Shown: positions 52,517-61,232, numbered from the stretch's first letter. The stretch: 64,000 nucleotides of DNA from CAIYUC01 sp963682005 (GCA_963682005.1 OY820914.1:1426001-1490000), one strand, 5' to 3'. Notes: generated from the sequence alone by a model not told the origin. Numbers and translations: made by a program.

Positions 52517-55500
52517 ATGACCATGAAACAAGCACGCTCATTGTCAATCGGTTTTGTTTTTTGTTTGTTGTTATTGGCTGAATACTCATTCTGCCAGGCG
52601 CCAGAATCGATCAACTACCAGGCTGTTGCCCGCGACAACAATGGAAATCCCATAGCCAACCAGTCCGTCCGGTTCCGGATGAGCATCCTTGAGGATGAGC
52701 CGGGAGGTATCGTGGTTTATAGCGAGAACCACCTTGTAACAACAAATTCCCATGGACTGACCACGCTGAGTATCGGCGAGGGAAACTATCTTTCGGGAGG
52801 CTTTTCCAATATTAAATGGGGTGAGCATGCCTATTACCTGCAGACCGAGATTGATGCTTCAGGCGGAACGGCATATCAACTGATGGGAACATCCCAGTTC
52901 GTGTCGGTGCCATATGCGTTATATGCCAAGAGTTCAGGCGGAACCACGGATGGATGGTCCATCAACGGCAACAGCGGTACGGATCCCTCCAATCATTTCT
53001 TTGGAACAACTGACAATACCAACCTGGCTTTCCGGACAAACAATATCCTGCGTATGTACATTACCACCAAGGGGCAGATCATGCCTGTCAATACCGGGTA
53101 TTCTGTCTTTCTGGGTGAAGGTGCAGGCGGGAATGACAATCTGAATAATAACCAGAATGTTTTTGTGGGAACCTATGCGGGGAGTTATAACTACTCGGGC
53201 AAATTCAACACGGCACTCGGATCGGCCTCGCTTCAGAGAAGCATCACGGGGTCGAATAATACAGCCACCGGCAATTCTTCGCTGACATTCAATACAAGCG
53301 GAAATGACAACACCGCCGGCGGGGTCAGTGCCCTTGCACTCAATACCACGGGCGGAAGCAACACGGCAACCGGGTATGAGTCACTTTTGCACAGTACGAC
53401 CGGCACAGGCAATACCGCCCACGGCCGGAGGGCGCTATACACCAACACCACCGGCCATTTCAACACGGCGCTGGGGTATAATGCCGATGTCAGCAGCAAC
53501 AACCTTTACAACGCCACCGCACTTGGTTACAAAGCGGTGGCAACCGCCAGCCACCAGGTACGGCTGGGCAACGACAGCGTCACATCACTTTTATGCAAGG
53601 GAGCTTATGCTTCCACATCCTCTAATCCTCCCAACATGACTGTCGATGAGAACGGACAGATTATGCGCTCGACTACATCAGGATCTACAGGCTGGTCACT
53701 AACCGGGAACTCAGGGACAGTTACCAGTACAAACTTTATCGGGACTACGGACAACAAAGTTCTTAATATCAGAACTAACAACATACTCCGGGCAAGGATA
53801 ACGATCAAGGGACAGATTGAGACCTTTAGCACCGGCTATTCCGTGTTCCTTGGGGAGCAAGCCGGTGCTGCAGACAACCTGAGCGACAACTACAATACTT
53901 TTTTAGGGTACAAGGCAGGACGCAGCAACAATAGTGGCAAATATGGAACAGCAGTTGGTTCTTTCGCCTTATCATCCAACACAACGGGGTCCTCCAATAC
54001 AGCTACAGGCATCTCTGCTATGGAAAACAATACAACGGGGAACGAAAATACTGCAAGCGGCGTGAGCTCTCTTACAACAAACACAACAGGAGGGAGCAAC
54101 ACAGCAAACGGTTTTTCATCCCTGGCACAAAATTCAACGGGAATAGGGAACTCTGCACAAGGTAGCGGAGCACTATTCAACAATACAACCGGCAATTTCA
54201 ACACGGCCCTGGGTTACCAGGCGGATGTGAACAGCGGGAACTACTACAATGCAACCGCAATAGGATATAGAGCCTTAGCTACCTCAAGCCAGCAGATCCG
54301 TTTGGGAAACGACAGCGTTACCTCCCTTGTCTGCAAAGGAGCCTATGCTGCCACAACGACAAGTTCACCCAATCTTGCCGTGGATGCGAACGGGCAGATC
54401 ATGCGGTCGACGGTTGGAACTGCAAACTGGTCTCTCAATGGCAACTCCGGGACTGTACCCGGCACCAATTTTATCGGGACTTCCGATAGTTTACCGGTAA
54501 CTTTTAAAACCAATAACCAGGAAGTGGCAAGGATGACTGGTGCAGGCCAAATGGCAGTTGGTACTACATCCCCTGATAACTCAGCCCTGGTGGACATGGC
54601 ATCAACTACAAAAGGTGTTCTGTTACCAAGGATGAATAAAATAGCCCTTAGTGCGATTGCAAATCCTGCTGATGGATTATTAGTCTACTGTACAGATTGT
54701 GGAAACAACGGAGCGGGACGAATGGCAACCTGGGTGAATGGCGAATGGAAAGGATTTGTAATAGACGATTGCCTAATGAATCCATTGCCTTCAAGCCCAA
54801 ATGCAGGCATACACACCGCCACACAGGCACAGATTATCTGGAGATGGAATTCGGTTTCGGGAGCGAGTGGATATAGATGGAACACTACAAATGATTATGT
54901 TTCAGCGGTTGACTTGGGAAGTTCAACTTGCAAGTTTGAAACAGGCCTTACATATAACACAAATTACACGAGATTTGTTTGGGCATATAATACATGTGGA
55001 ATTTCTTTGCCCAGGACGTTAACACAAACAACTTTAGTATTTAGCTGTGGAGATTCGTTAACCATAATACATACTATAAGTTCAGGGTCACCGGTTGATA
55101 AAACCATAACCTATCAGACAATTAGACCTAATAATTATTCAAATTTATGCTGGATTACCCAAAACCTTGGGGCAGACCAACAGGCAACATCATGGAATGA
55201 TCCATCAGACCTTTCATCAGGTTGGTTTTACAAGTTCGGATCCTCACAGGGTTGGCAATATAGCGAAGGGACATTAACTCCAAGTTCATCTCTGTTTATT
55301 AACTCTCCAAATAATAGCGGTGAGGAATGGTCGAGTCAGACAGATCCTTGCAGAATCGCTTTTGGCAATTCGTGGACTGTCGCACCTTATACGTTTTTTA
55401 CACAAATGCAGGATGACCATTCATGGATAACCATAAGCGATCCCTGGAATTGTGACCTTAAGTTACATGCTGCGGGTTATCTTGGATTACCGAATGGCCT

Positions 55501-55717
55501 ACCCATTGACAGAGGTATTAACGGATACTATTGGTCACGTAACCCTTCTTGCGGGACCAATCCTTTCTTGACGGGATGGTCTTTTCTTTTTGTTTCAAAT
55601 CTTGACATCCCTGATAATCCTTGTTTCCCCGTATCTCTCGAAAATTTTATAGGGATGCAGGGTATCAACAGTGGATTTGGTATGCCAATTCGTTGTCTTA
55701 GAGAATTACCGTATTAA
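52517..55717 (+). CDS. Giant surface protein: INYQAVARD domain, YadA-head-like repeats, FISUMP C-terminus (copy B)
   Basis: A 1066-residue paralogue of 46452-49976. The first about 20 residues and the leader DNA are almost identical; the head domain (ESINYQAVARDNNGNPI) is diverged. Two beta-roll modules (about 190-360 and 420-600) each end QVRLGNDSVTSLLCKGAYAS or similar. Then VGTTSPDNSALVDMASTTKG (fibre-type motif), one ETGLTYNTNYTRFVW repeat and a FISUMP domain (LCWITQNLGADQQATSWNDP to PIRCLRELPY). It lacks the PKD region and one repeat of copy A. Probably a fibre with a different tip specificity. Confidence 0.88.
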   Translation: MTMKQARSLSIGFVFCLLLLAEYSFCQAPESINYQAVARDNNGNPIANQSVRFRMSILEDEPGGIVVYSENHLVTTNSHGLTTLSIGEGNYLSGGFSNIKWGEHAYYLQTEIDASGGTAYQLMGTSQFVSVPYALYAKSSGGTTDGWSINGNSGTDPSNHFFGTTDNTNLAFRTNNILRMYITTKGQIMPVNTGYSVFLGEGAGGNDNLNNNQNVFVGTYAGSYNYSGKFNTALGSASLQRSITGSNNTATGNSSLTFNTSGNDNTAGGVSALALNTTGGSNTATGYESLLHSTTGTGNTAHGRRALYTNTTGHFNTALGYNADVSSNNLYNATALGYKAVATASHQVRLGNDSVTSLLCKGAYASTSSNPPNMTVDENGQIMRSTTSGSTGWSLTGNSGTVTSTNFIGTTDNKVLNIRTNNILRARITIKGQIETFSTGYSVFLGEQAGAADNLSDNYNTFLGYKAGRSNNSGKYGTAVGSFALSSNTTGSSNTATGISAMENNTTGNENTASGVSSLTTNTTGGSNTANGFSSLAQNSTGIGNSAQGSGALFNNTTGNFNTALGYQADVNSGNYYNATAIGYRALATSSQQIRLGNDSVTSLVCKGAYAATTTSSPNLAVDANGQIMRSTVGTANWSLNGNSGTVPGTNFIGTSDSLPVTFKTNNQEVARMTGAGQMAVGTTSPDNSALVDMASTTKGVLLPRMNKIALSAIANPADGLLVYCTDCGNNGAGRMATWVNGEWKGFVIDDCLMNPLPSSPNAGIHTATQAQIIWRWNSVSGASGYRWNTTNDYVSAVDLGSSTCKFETGLTYNTNYTRFVWAYNTCGISLPRTLTQTTLVFSCGDSLTIIHTISSGSPVDKTITYQTIRPNNYSNLCWITQNLGADQQATSWNDPSDLSSGWFYKFGSSQGWQYSEGTLTPSSSLFINSPNNSGEEWSSQTDPCRIAFGNSWTVAPYTFFTQMQDDHSWITISDPWNCDLKLHAAGYLGLPNGLPIDRGINGYYWSRNPSCGTNPFLTGWSFLFVSNLDIPDNPCFPVSLENFIGMQGINSGFGMPIRCLRELPY

Positions 55718-56196
55718 ATTTATATTTCTGGTCATTAGCAATTATCCATACTTCAAATTACAGCAACTATCTCATTCTCTTTAACTTTATTTTATATTTT
55801 CTTACGACGAGTGGGTTAAGGGGAATTTCACTCAGAAACTACTCAGAGGCTCCTTGTCACCAGGTTTGTTTCGTCAGCTTCATGAAACCTGTGAATATGG
55901 GTTCACATTTCCGTAATGATCAATAAAAAGGTGGGGTCATTTTTATCTTTATCCTGTAGTAGATCGTCTATTCTACCTGCTTTTTGAGCAAATATTGTGT
56001 ATTAGGAGTTGAGATGATCCTCCTTGTCCGTCTATCTAACAGCACCATCACCGGTGTCGCAAGCAGGAAATATTCTGCCGTTACCTAAACACCGCCGGGT
56101 ACTTCGGAAAGGTTTTCGAAATACCCGGCGGGGTCTGGAAGACCCGCAGGGGTATAAAACATTTCACCCAACTTTACGGAGAATAAAATAAGGATT

Positions 56197-56343
56197 GGTC
56201 CGGCCTCCGGTCCCCGCTTGCGCGGGGATGACGCGTGCGCGTCATAAAGTAAAAAAGGGGATCACAGGGCGGCGCAGCCGCCCCGTGATCCCCTCCCCTT
56301 TTAACATTGCCATGGCGTCATTCCCGCGCAAGCGGGAACCCAG
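56197..56343. repeat. Composite palindromic repeat C2 (partial)
   Basis: Same order as C1 from GGTCCGGCCTCCGG through the 37-bp hairpin (56257-56293; one arm has A for G, giving one mismatch) to the first CATTCCCGCGCAAGCGGGAA. The right half of C1 is missing. Confidence 0.85.
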
Positions 56344-56519
56344 TTTGCATTCTCGTAACTCTTCAGTACATCGCAAGCGGGAACCCAGCGTGGATTATCG
56401 GGACCCTTCTCTCCCGTAATCTCAACTACCTCACCCCCCGGCCCCCTCTCCGCCGGAGAAGGGGAGGGTTTGGTGTGGACTTCGCTTTCTACAAAGATTT
56501 CACCCCGGAGGGGTGATCA

Positions 56520-56548
56520 ATTACGAATTACGGGATTACGGATTACGA
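56520..56548. repeat. ATTACGA/ATTACGG heptamer array (4 units)
   Basis: Four units with a single extra G after the second. Confidence 0.75.
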
Positions 56549-56600
56549 AATTGATCATCATTTGTCGATCGTTGCGGTTATTAATCGCATTTCTTAGACT

Positions 56601-56906
56601 TTATAATTTTATTGACAACTCTAACTGTCCATCCAGCCCTAATTCAATTATCTTTTTAAGTGTTGAAAAACGAACTTCTTTAATATTGTTTTCGATTTTC
56701 GAAATATAGGATTTTGTAGTCCCGACTTTTGCCGCAAGTTCTCCCTGGGTTAATCCTTTTTCAATACGTGCTGCAAGAAGCAAGGCTCCAAGTTTAAATT
56801 CTTCGTATCCTTCCTCCAATGCAGCACGTTTTTTTAAACCAGGTTTACCATAATGCTTGTCCTTAAACTGTTCAAGTGTCATTATGTCATTTTTTTTCTT
56901 TTTCAT
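56601..56906 (-). CDS. XRE-family antitoxin (HigA-like)
   Basis: A 101-residue protein. Helix-turn-helix at about 40-90: LLAARIEKGLTQGELAAKVG and TTKSYISKIENN, a typical XRE/Cro fold. It overlaps the end of the toxin gene by 20 bp. The toxin-first order and the pairing with a RelE/Gp49-like toxin match HigBA-type modules. Expected to bind and neutralise the toxin and repress the shared promoter. Intact, while its toxin is frameshifted. Confidence 0.88.
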   Translation of the reverse strand: MKKKKNDIMTLEQFKDKHYGKPGLKKRAALEEGYEEFKLGALLLAARIEKGLTQGELAAKVGTTKSYISKIENNIKEVRFSTLKKIIELGLDGQLELSIKL

Positions 56907-57236
56907 ATTCTTTTTTAATTTTTAGAGCTTTTTCAATTTCTTGTTTGGGTGTTCTTTGTGATTTCTTTTGAAACCCTTGTGCTAAAACGATTAACTTGCC
57001 CTGATCAAAAAAGCAAAATATCCGAAAACATTCATTGCCGAGTTGGACACGAATTTCATACAGATCACAAGCATCCTCAATATGTTTTAAATATATTTCA
57101 GGTACCCGGGGCAGTTCTTCTATCAAATCAAAAGTCCAGATAATTTTTTCTTTTACTTTCTCTTTTGCTTAATGAAGAAGTCTTCAAAGTAATTTTTGAA
57201 AAATATTATGGTTCGATATCCCTGTTTGATATTCAT
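56887..57236 (-). CDS. RelE/HigB-like (phage Gp49-like) toxin, frameshifted
   Basis: Part 1 starts at ATG 57236 (MNIKQGYRTIIFFKNYFEDF then FIKQKRK-stop). Part 2, in the -1 frame, reads VKEKIIWTFDLIEELPRVPE and continues YLKHIEDACDLYEIRVQLG to KKEYEKEKK. Joined, it is about 116 residues, with the usual order of Gp49-like toxins (EIRV, FRIFCFFDQGKLIVL, GFQKKSQRTPKQEI). The shift lies between 57153 and 57171, again in A-runs. Part 2 alone has no ATG, only a TTG at 57126. HigB-type toxins cleave mRNA on the ribosome; this copy may be inactive, or the base may be a sequencing error. Confidence 0.75.
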
Positions 57237-57240
57237 TTTG

Positions 57241-57271
57241 CAAAGATAGCAAAAGTTGTCTTAAAGTGCAA
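57241..57271 (-). promoter_or_regulatory. Promoter of the toxin-antitoxin module (-33 and -7)
   Basis: On the minus strand: TTG (57271-57269), 20 bp, TATCTTTG (57248-57241), only 5 bp from ATG 57236, so the transcript is nearly leaderless. This placement supports the longer, frameshifted toxin start. Confidence 0.65.
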
Positions 57272-57375
57272 CACTGAAACACTTTAATTTAAAAGGGTCG
57301 CTATTTTGAAAATTCGCTTGTAACGTCCTTCTAATCTGCATTCCAGCCTCCGGCAGGCAGACAAAAACCCGAATT

Positions 57376-57825
57376 CTGAATTTTAAATTTTAAAGAATCT
57401 TGCCGACTGGGAATTATTATAAAAGGTGGTCCCGGCTTCCGGTTCCCGCTTGCGCGGGGATGACGCGTGCGCGTCATAAAGTAAAAAAGGGGATCACGGG
57501 GCGGCGCAGCCGCCCCGTGATCCCCTCCCCTTTTAACATTGCCATGCCGTCATCCCCGCGGAAGCGGGGACCCAGATAGCACTCTCGTTACCATTTATAC
57601 CCGCGGAAGCGGAGACCCGGTTAGTTTCGCGCGATAAAACCCCTGTGCCGGGTTCCTCAACTGAACAATCGAATATTGATCAACGAGTTCTGAACTTCGA
57701 TCTGACTTCAAAGTTCCCTGCCGGCCGGCAGGCGGGGTTGATCGTTATTCGAGTATTCAAAGCCTTACTGGTTCGCATCTGCTGTACGGCAGATAATTTT
57801 GAGGGATTCAAACACCGCCGGGTAC
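57376..57825. repeat. Composite palindromic repeat C3
   Basis: Near copy of C1 in direct orientation: 37-bp hairpin at 57489-57525, TGACGCGTGCGCGTCA, 45-bp units from 57551, then the family-specific right part. It carries an inserted CCTGCCGGCCGGCAGG palindrome at about 57718-57733 and has fewer 45-bp units. Confidence 0.9.
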
Positions 57826-57848
57826 TTCGCACACCGGCAGGTTTTATT

Positions 57849-57856
57849 TACCTTTG
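57849..57856 (+). promoter_or_regulatory. -7 element, unknown secreted protein
   Basis: TACCTTTG, exact consensus, 35 bp upstream of ATG 57892; it lies inside the longer open frame, which is therefore not fully translated. Confidence 0.55.
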
Positions 57857-57891
57857 CCTGTTCAAAATTTATTTCTAATTTAAATAACCAC

Positions 57892-58485
57892 ATGAAAAAC
57901 TTACTGATTGCTTTTTGCCTGCTTGTTTTTATACAGTCAGCCGCCATTTCGCAAACTTCCTGGAAATCGACCGACTATAAGCCGCTTCCTTACCGAAAGG
58001 TCATGATCCTCGCAAAGGTTTCAGATGTTACGGCCAGGCGGCAACTCGAAGATTTTACTGCAACGCTTCTCAACGACAAGGGGATCGTCGCGATCACGGC
58101 CTATTCAACGATCCGGCGAACCGGGGTGATATCCCGTGAAGCATTCCTTGCTATCGCCGATTCGCTGACGGTAGATGCACTGCTGGTGTATGAGGTAGAT
58201 GGAGCGGAGAAGCGTGCCGAGCAATCCCCGACAATCAGCGTTGGCGTAGGTGTGGGAATGTACGGTGGCTATATGGGTGCCAGCGCCCCGATCGCAGGGG
58301 GTGCCAAAGTGGTTACCGTGGTAAAGGTCAGCGCATATTTCTATAACCGGGATTCAAAAGACGAGCAGTGGAGCCAGCAGTTGAGCGGAACCCTCGATGG
58401 AGCAACAGATAAGCTAGCATATACCTTTGCTAAGACGACCGTTAAAGCCATGATGAAAGACGGGTTGTTCATAAAGAAAAAATAG
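57892..58485 (+). CDS. Secreted protein of unknown function
   Basis: 197 residues. Signal peptide MKNLLIAFCLLVFIQSAAIS is followed by an alpha/beta domain (PYRKVMILAKVSDVTARRQL, DALLVYEVDGAEKRAEQS). A glycine-rich loop VGVGVGMYGGYMGAS precedes VVTVVKVSAYFYNRDSKDEQ. It resembles periplasmic proteins that contribute a nucleotide-binding-like beta sheet, but no family is assigned. Upstream is repeat C3; expression appears independent. Confidence 0.72.
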   Translation: MKNLLIAFCLLVFIQSAAISQTSWKSTDYKPLPYRKVMILAKVSDVTARRQLEDFTATLLNDKGIVAITAYSTIRRTGVISREAFLAIADSLTVDALLVYEVDGAEKRAEQSPTISVGVGVGMYGGYMGASAPIAGGAKVVTVVKVSAYFYNRDSKDEQWSQQLSGTLDGATDKLAYTFAKTTVKAMMKDGLFIKKK

Positions 58486-58826
58486 CCGACTTCTTCTTTG
58501 GGCAGTTTACCCGGTTTTTCTCTTTCCCAGTCTAATCTCTTTTGGGGTTAGTTCCCACTGCCTGACTGCCGTCAGGCAGGCTTGCTGCGGGGTAGTTCAT
58601 AGATTAAGTCCCCCCTGTAAAACTGGCCTGGTATGGGTCAGGCGCCTGACTGGCAAAGATGATATAATGAGGAACAGGAAACACAAAAACCCGGCCCATA
58701 TCGAGTCAATCGAATAAACGGCCGGTTTTGAACCCCTGTACACATTTGCTAACCTGAACGGCAGAAGCGGCAACCGCTGACCCGCGGCCAGGAAATGCGT
58801 ATTATTCAAACAATGTAATCCCGATC
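58486..58826. other. Non-coding gap with a CTGCCTGAC hairpin
   Basis: A perfect hairpin CTGCCTGAC-TGCC-GTCAGGCAG (58558-58579), possible terminator of the upstream gene. The remainder up to the H1-like gene shows no coding region. Confidence 0.55.
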
Positions 58827-59201
58827 CTATTTTTTTGCGGCAGGCTTCGTTGCCACTTTTTTAGGAGCAGCCTTCTTTACAACTTTTGCAGGAGCGGCTT
58901 TTTTAACAACTTTTGCCGGCGTTGCCTTTTTTACTGCTGCCTTTGGAGCGGCTTTCTTAACAACTTTTGCAGGTGCTGCCTTTTTTACTGCTGCCTTTGG
59001 GGCGGCTTTCTTAACAACTTTTGCAGGTGCTGCCTTTTTTACTGCTGCCTTTGGGGCGGCTTTCTTAACAACTTTTGCAGGAACTGCCTTTTTTACTGCT
59101 GCCTTTGGAGCGGCTTTCTTAACAACTTTTGCAGGGGCTGTTTTTTTTACTGCTGCCTTTGGAGCGGCTTTCTTTACTTCTTTTTTTACTGGTTTTGCCA
59201 T
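58827..59201 (-). CDS. Histone H1-like Ala/Lys-rich repeat protein
   Basis: A 124-residue protein, almost wholly built from an 18-residue repeat KKAAPKAAVKKAAPAKVV (54 bp, at least 5 copies), with start MAKPVKKEVKKAAPKAAV and end KKVATKPAAKK. Such proteins match the HC2/H1-like nucleoid proteins of bacteria and condense DNA non-specifically. The copies are nearly identical at DNA level, so the copy number is likely to vary by slippage. A -7-like TAGTTTTA lies at 59224-59231 (minus). Confidence 0.88.
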   Translation of the reverse strand: MAKPVKKEVKKAAPKAAVKKTAPAKVVKKAAPKAAVKKAVPAKVVKKAAPKAAVKKAAPAKVVKKAAPKAAVKKAAPAKVVKKAAPKAAVKKATPAKVVKKAAPAKVVKKAAPKKVATKPAAKK

Positions 59202-59399
59202 AGGTGTGTGTTTAAGATTACGGTAAAACTAATGGTATTTTTATGAATAAAAACACCCGGTCCTGAAATCTTATCATCATTTCATTAACAATGAAGTTGA
59301 AAAGAACACACAAAGCCATGAATCAGTAAAAGGATTGTCCATTCCGGGGAGGATCTGCCGTATCCCGGATGCAACATTGTTCCCGGAATTTCCGGCAGG

Positions 59400-61079
59400 T
59401 TATAATACAATGATCTTCTCCGTTATGACCGATTGACCGGCGATAAACCGAAGAAAATAAATGCCTTTCTCAAGTTGTGAAAGGTTGACATGAAGTAAAT
59501 TTTTTCCCGCGGGAAAACCGGCAGAAGGAATAGTGATCCTTTCCCTGCCTGTCATATCCAGGATTTCTGCAGAGATATCTGATGTTTCCGGGAGGTCGAA
59601 TTGGATCTCAGCATTCTCCCGGACAGGATTTGGAACGAATTTTACTGACAAATGCATTCGTTCAGGCGGTTTTTTACCTGACAGGTAAAGACAGGGGTTG
59701 GACATATCTGTTACCACGATGTGCCTGGAACTGATATTCCCTTCTCCGTATGGAACATACACCCAATACTCCCCTGTTCCGGTGATCCGGATGGACTGTG
59801 TTGTATCTCCCGTGGACCACAAATACTGGGAATGACCGGGTTCTGCTTCCAGGAAATAGTCATCGCCCGAACTGTAACAATCCACCAGCGGCTGGTTCAA
59901 TATCCATGGCAGGGACCCATAATTGAAAGCCCTGTAACTTGTATATGATCCATCATAAGAGATCTCCATCGCGACAGATTTATCGGGTTTTACAAGGACA
60001 AACCAGGGATATCCGTCGGGGATGGTCCCGAAATCGACAAGGTGATTGCCATTGTCAAGCGCCTGGTGACTTCCCACAGCGACGCTGTAAACAGAACTGT
60101 TATATGAGTAACCCCACACAAGGTTGGCTGTTTTCGCACCTTCATCCAGTTCAAATTCAAGGGCACGGGCCAGCGGAGGTACATTATAGGTCCCGTTGTC
60201 AAGAATGGTAATATGACCGTTGCTGATCCTGCGTATATCATGCTGACCACTGAACTTCAGCGGGTCGTTGGGACAGGCGAACTGGTTTCTTTTTCCCCCG
60301 AACCTCCAGATGATATCCCCGGTCTGACGATCTATTTTTGTGATTTCATTAAAATGCCTGCACGAGAGAAGTATGTTGCCATCATCGTCCAGTTCCACGG
60401 CATTGGCATGGGTCCAGTCAACTTTGATGGGACTGAACAGGAAGAGGGAATCAACATCGTTAAACGCAAAATGGTCATGTCCTTTCCACTCCCAGACCAG
60501 GTTTTTATTTTCATCAAACTCCTGGATGACCACGCCGATCACCTGCGCATTGGCATTACCCGGCGTATTATGACTAAAACCGAAAAAATGATAACCCGTC
60601 AGGTTCATGATCCGTGTTTCCTGTGCAAGTAAAAGATAGTGCCCGTCGGGCAGGAACTGAAGGTCATGAACATCGAGCTCATACCCGTTCACCGCATCGA
60701 TCGAATCTTTTACCGTGAAAGTGCTGTCCATCACGCAAAATTTCTTTTTGCCGAGTGAATAAAAGGTCATCCTTCTGTCAGGCTGGATCTTAAAATCATA
60801 GGTGGTGGTAGATTGGGTCAGTCCGTGAAAGATCCTGTACCAGACAATGTTCCCAAACCTGTCGGTGATCAGTTGGGGATGAGTGTAAGTATAAGGGAGC
60901 GAAGAGGCATAGGGGGCAAAAAAATAATATCCTTCGGTTGCGGCTGAATCATGGATCGTTATCTCCATAGGTGGAAAGTTCTGCGAGGCCGCTTTTTTTT
61001 CCGGGAAAAGGATAAACGTGAATGTCAGGAAAAGGATTACGAAAAAACGCATGTATGGGAAGTTCATGGGAGGATGCAA
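59400..61079 (-). CDS. Arylsulfotransferase-like secreted protein with T9SS sorting domain
   Basis: A 559-residue protein. The signal peptide begins near MRFFVILFLTFTFILFPEKK; ATGs at 61079, 61067 and 61052 are all possible. The domain at about 40-400 is an arylsulfotransferase (ASST)-like propeller: DVHDLQFLPDGHYLLLAQET, WTHANAVELDDDGNILLSCR, QHDIRRISNGHITILDNG, with the His of the family in SGQHD. The PNPVRENAEIQFDLPETSDI tail to SVITEKIIVL is a T9SS sorting domain. ASST enzymes transfer sulfate between phenols; whether this copy is active is not shown. -7-like TACCTTTA at 61092-61099. Confidence 0.88.
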   Translation of the reverse strand: MHPPMNFPYMRFFVILFLTFTFILFPEKKAASQNFPPMEITIHDSAATEGYYFFAPYASSLPYTYTHPQLITDRFGNIVWYRIFHGLTQSTTTYDFKIQPDRRMTFYSLGKKKFCVMDSTFTVKDSIDAVNGYELDVHDLQFLPDGHYLLLAQETRIMNLTGYHFFGFSHNTPGNANAQVIGVVIQEFDENKNLVWEWKGHDHFAFNDVDSLFLFSPIKVDWTHANAVELDDDGNILLSCRHFNEITKIDRQTGDIIWRFGGKRNQFACPNDPLKFSGQHDIRRISNGHITILDNGTYNVPPLARALEFELDEGAKTANLVWGYSYNSSVYSVAVGSHQALDNGNHLVDFGTIPDGYPWFVLVKPDKSVAMEISYDGSYTSYRAFNYGSLPWILNQPLVDCYSSGDDYFLEAEPGHSQYLWSTGDTTQSIRITGTGEYWVYVPYGEGNISSRHIVVTDMSNPCLYLSGKKPPERMHLSVKFVPNPVRENAEIQFDLPETSDISAEILDMTGRERITIPSAGFPAGKNLLHVNLSQLEKGIYFLRFIAGQSVITEKIIVL

Positions 61080-61091
61080 TTAAGTAAGATG

Positions 61092-61099
61092 TAAAGGTA
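61092..61099 (-). promoter_or_regulatory. Probable -7 element of the ASST-like gene
   Basis: TACCTTTA on the minus strand, 12 bp before the first ATG. Confidence 0.4.
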
Positions 61100-61232
61100 A
61101 TAAGAAATGGTTTTCCCGTGAGCGGATGCTTTCCGAAAATTCTCCATCGTGAATACCGGTCATAAAGGTTCCGGCAAGTCACTGGCGGCATCATGGTTTT
61201 TTTCCGGAAACCGGAAAAAATATAACTTTCCC

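Larger units (their letters stand above)
55718..56600. other. Repeat-rich gap between convergent genes
   Basis: 55718-56080 is unrecognised DNA without a convincing gene, possibly mobile-element debris. Then AAACACCGCCGGGTACTTCGG and TACCCGGCGGGGT modules (56089-56142), composite repeat C2, a CCCCCTCTCC/GGAGAAGGGG hairpin (56436-56465) and ATTACGA heptamers (56520-56548). Confidence 0.6.

Noticed and set aside
46452..55717. Diversity-generating retroelement target region
   Set aside because: FISUMP tips fit, but there is no reverse transcriptase or template repeat in the window.
55790..56080. Remnant of an insertion sequence
   Set aside because: No terminal repeats or transposase motif could be recognised; left as unexplained DNA.
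58486..58826. tRNA or small RNA gene
   Set aside because: No cloverleaf or known RNA motif found, only a simple 9-bp hairpin.
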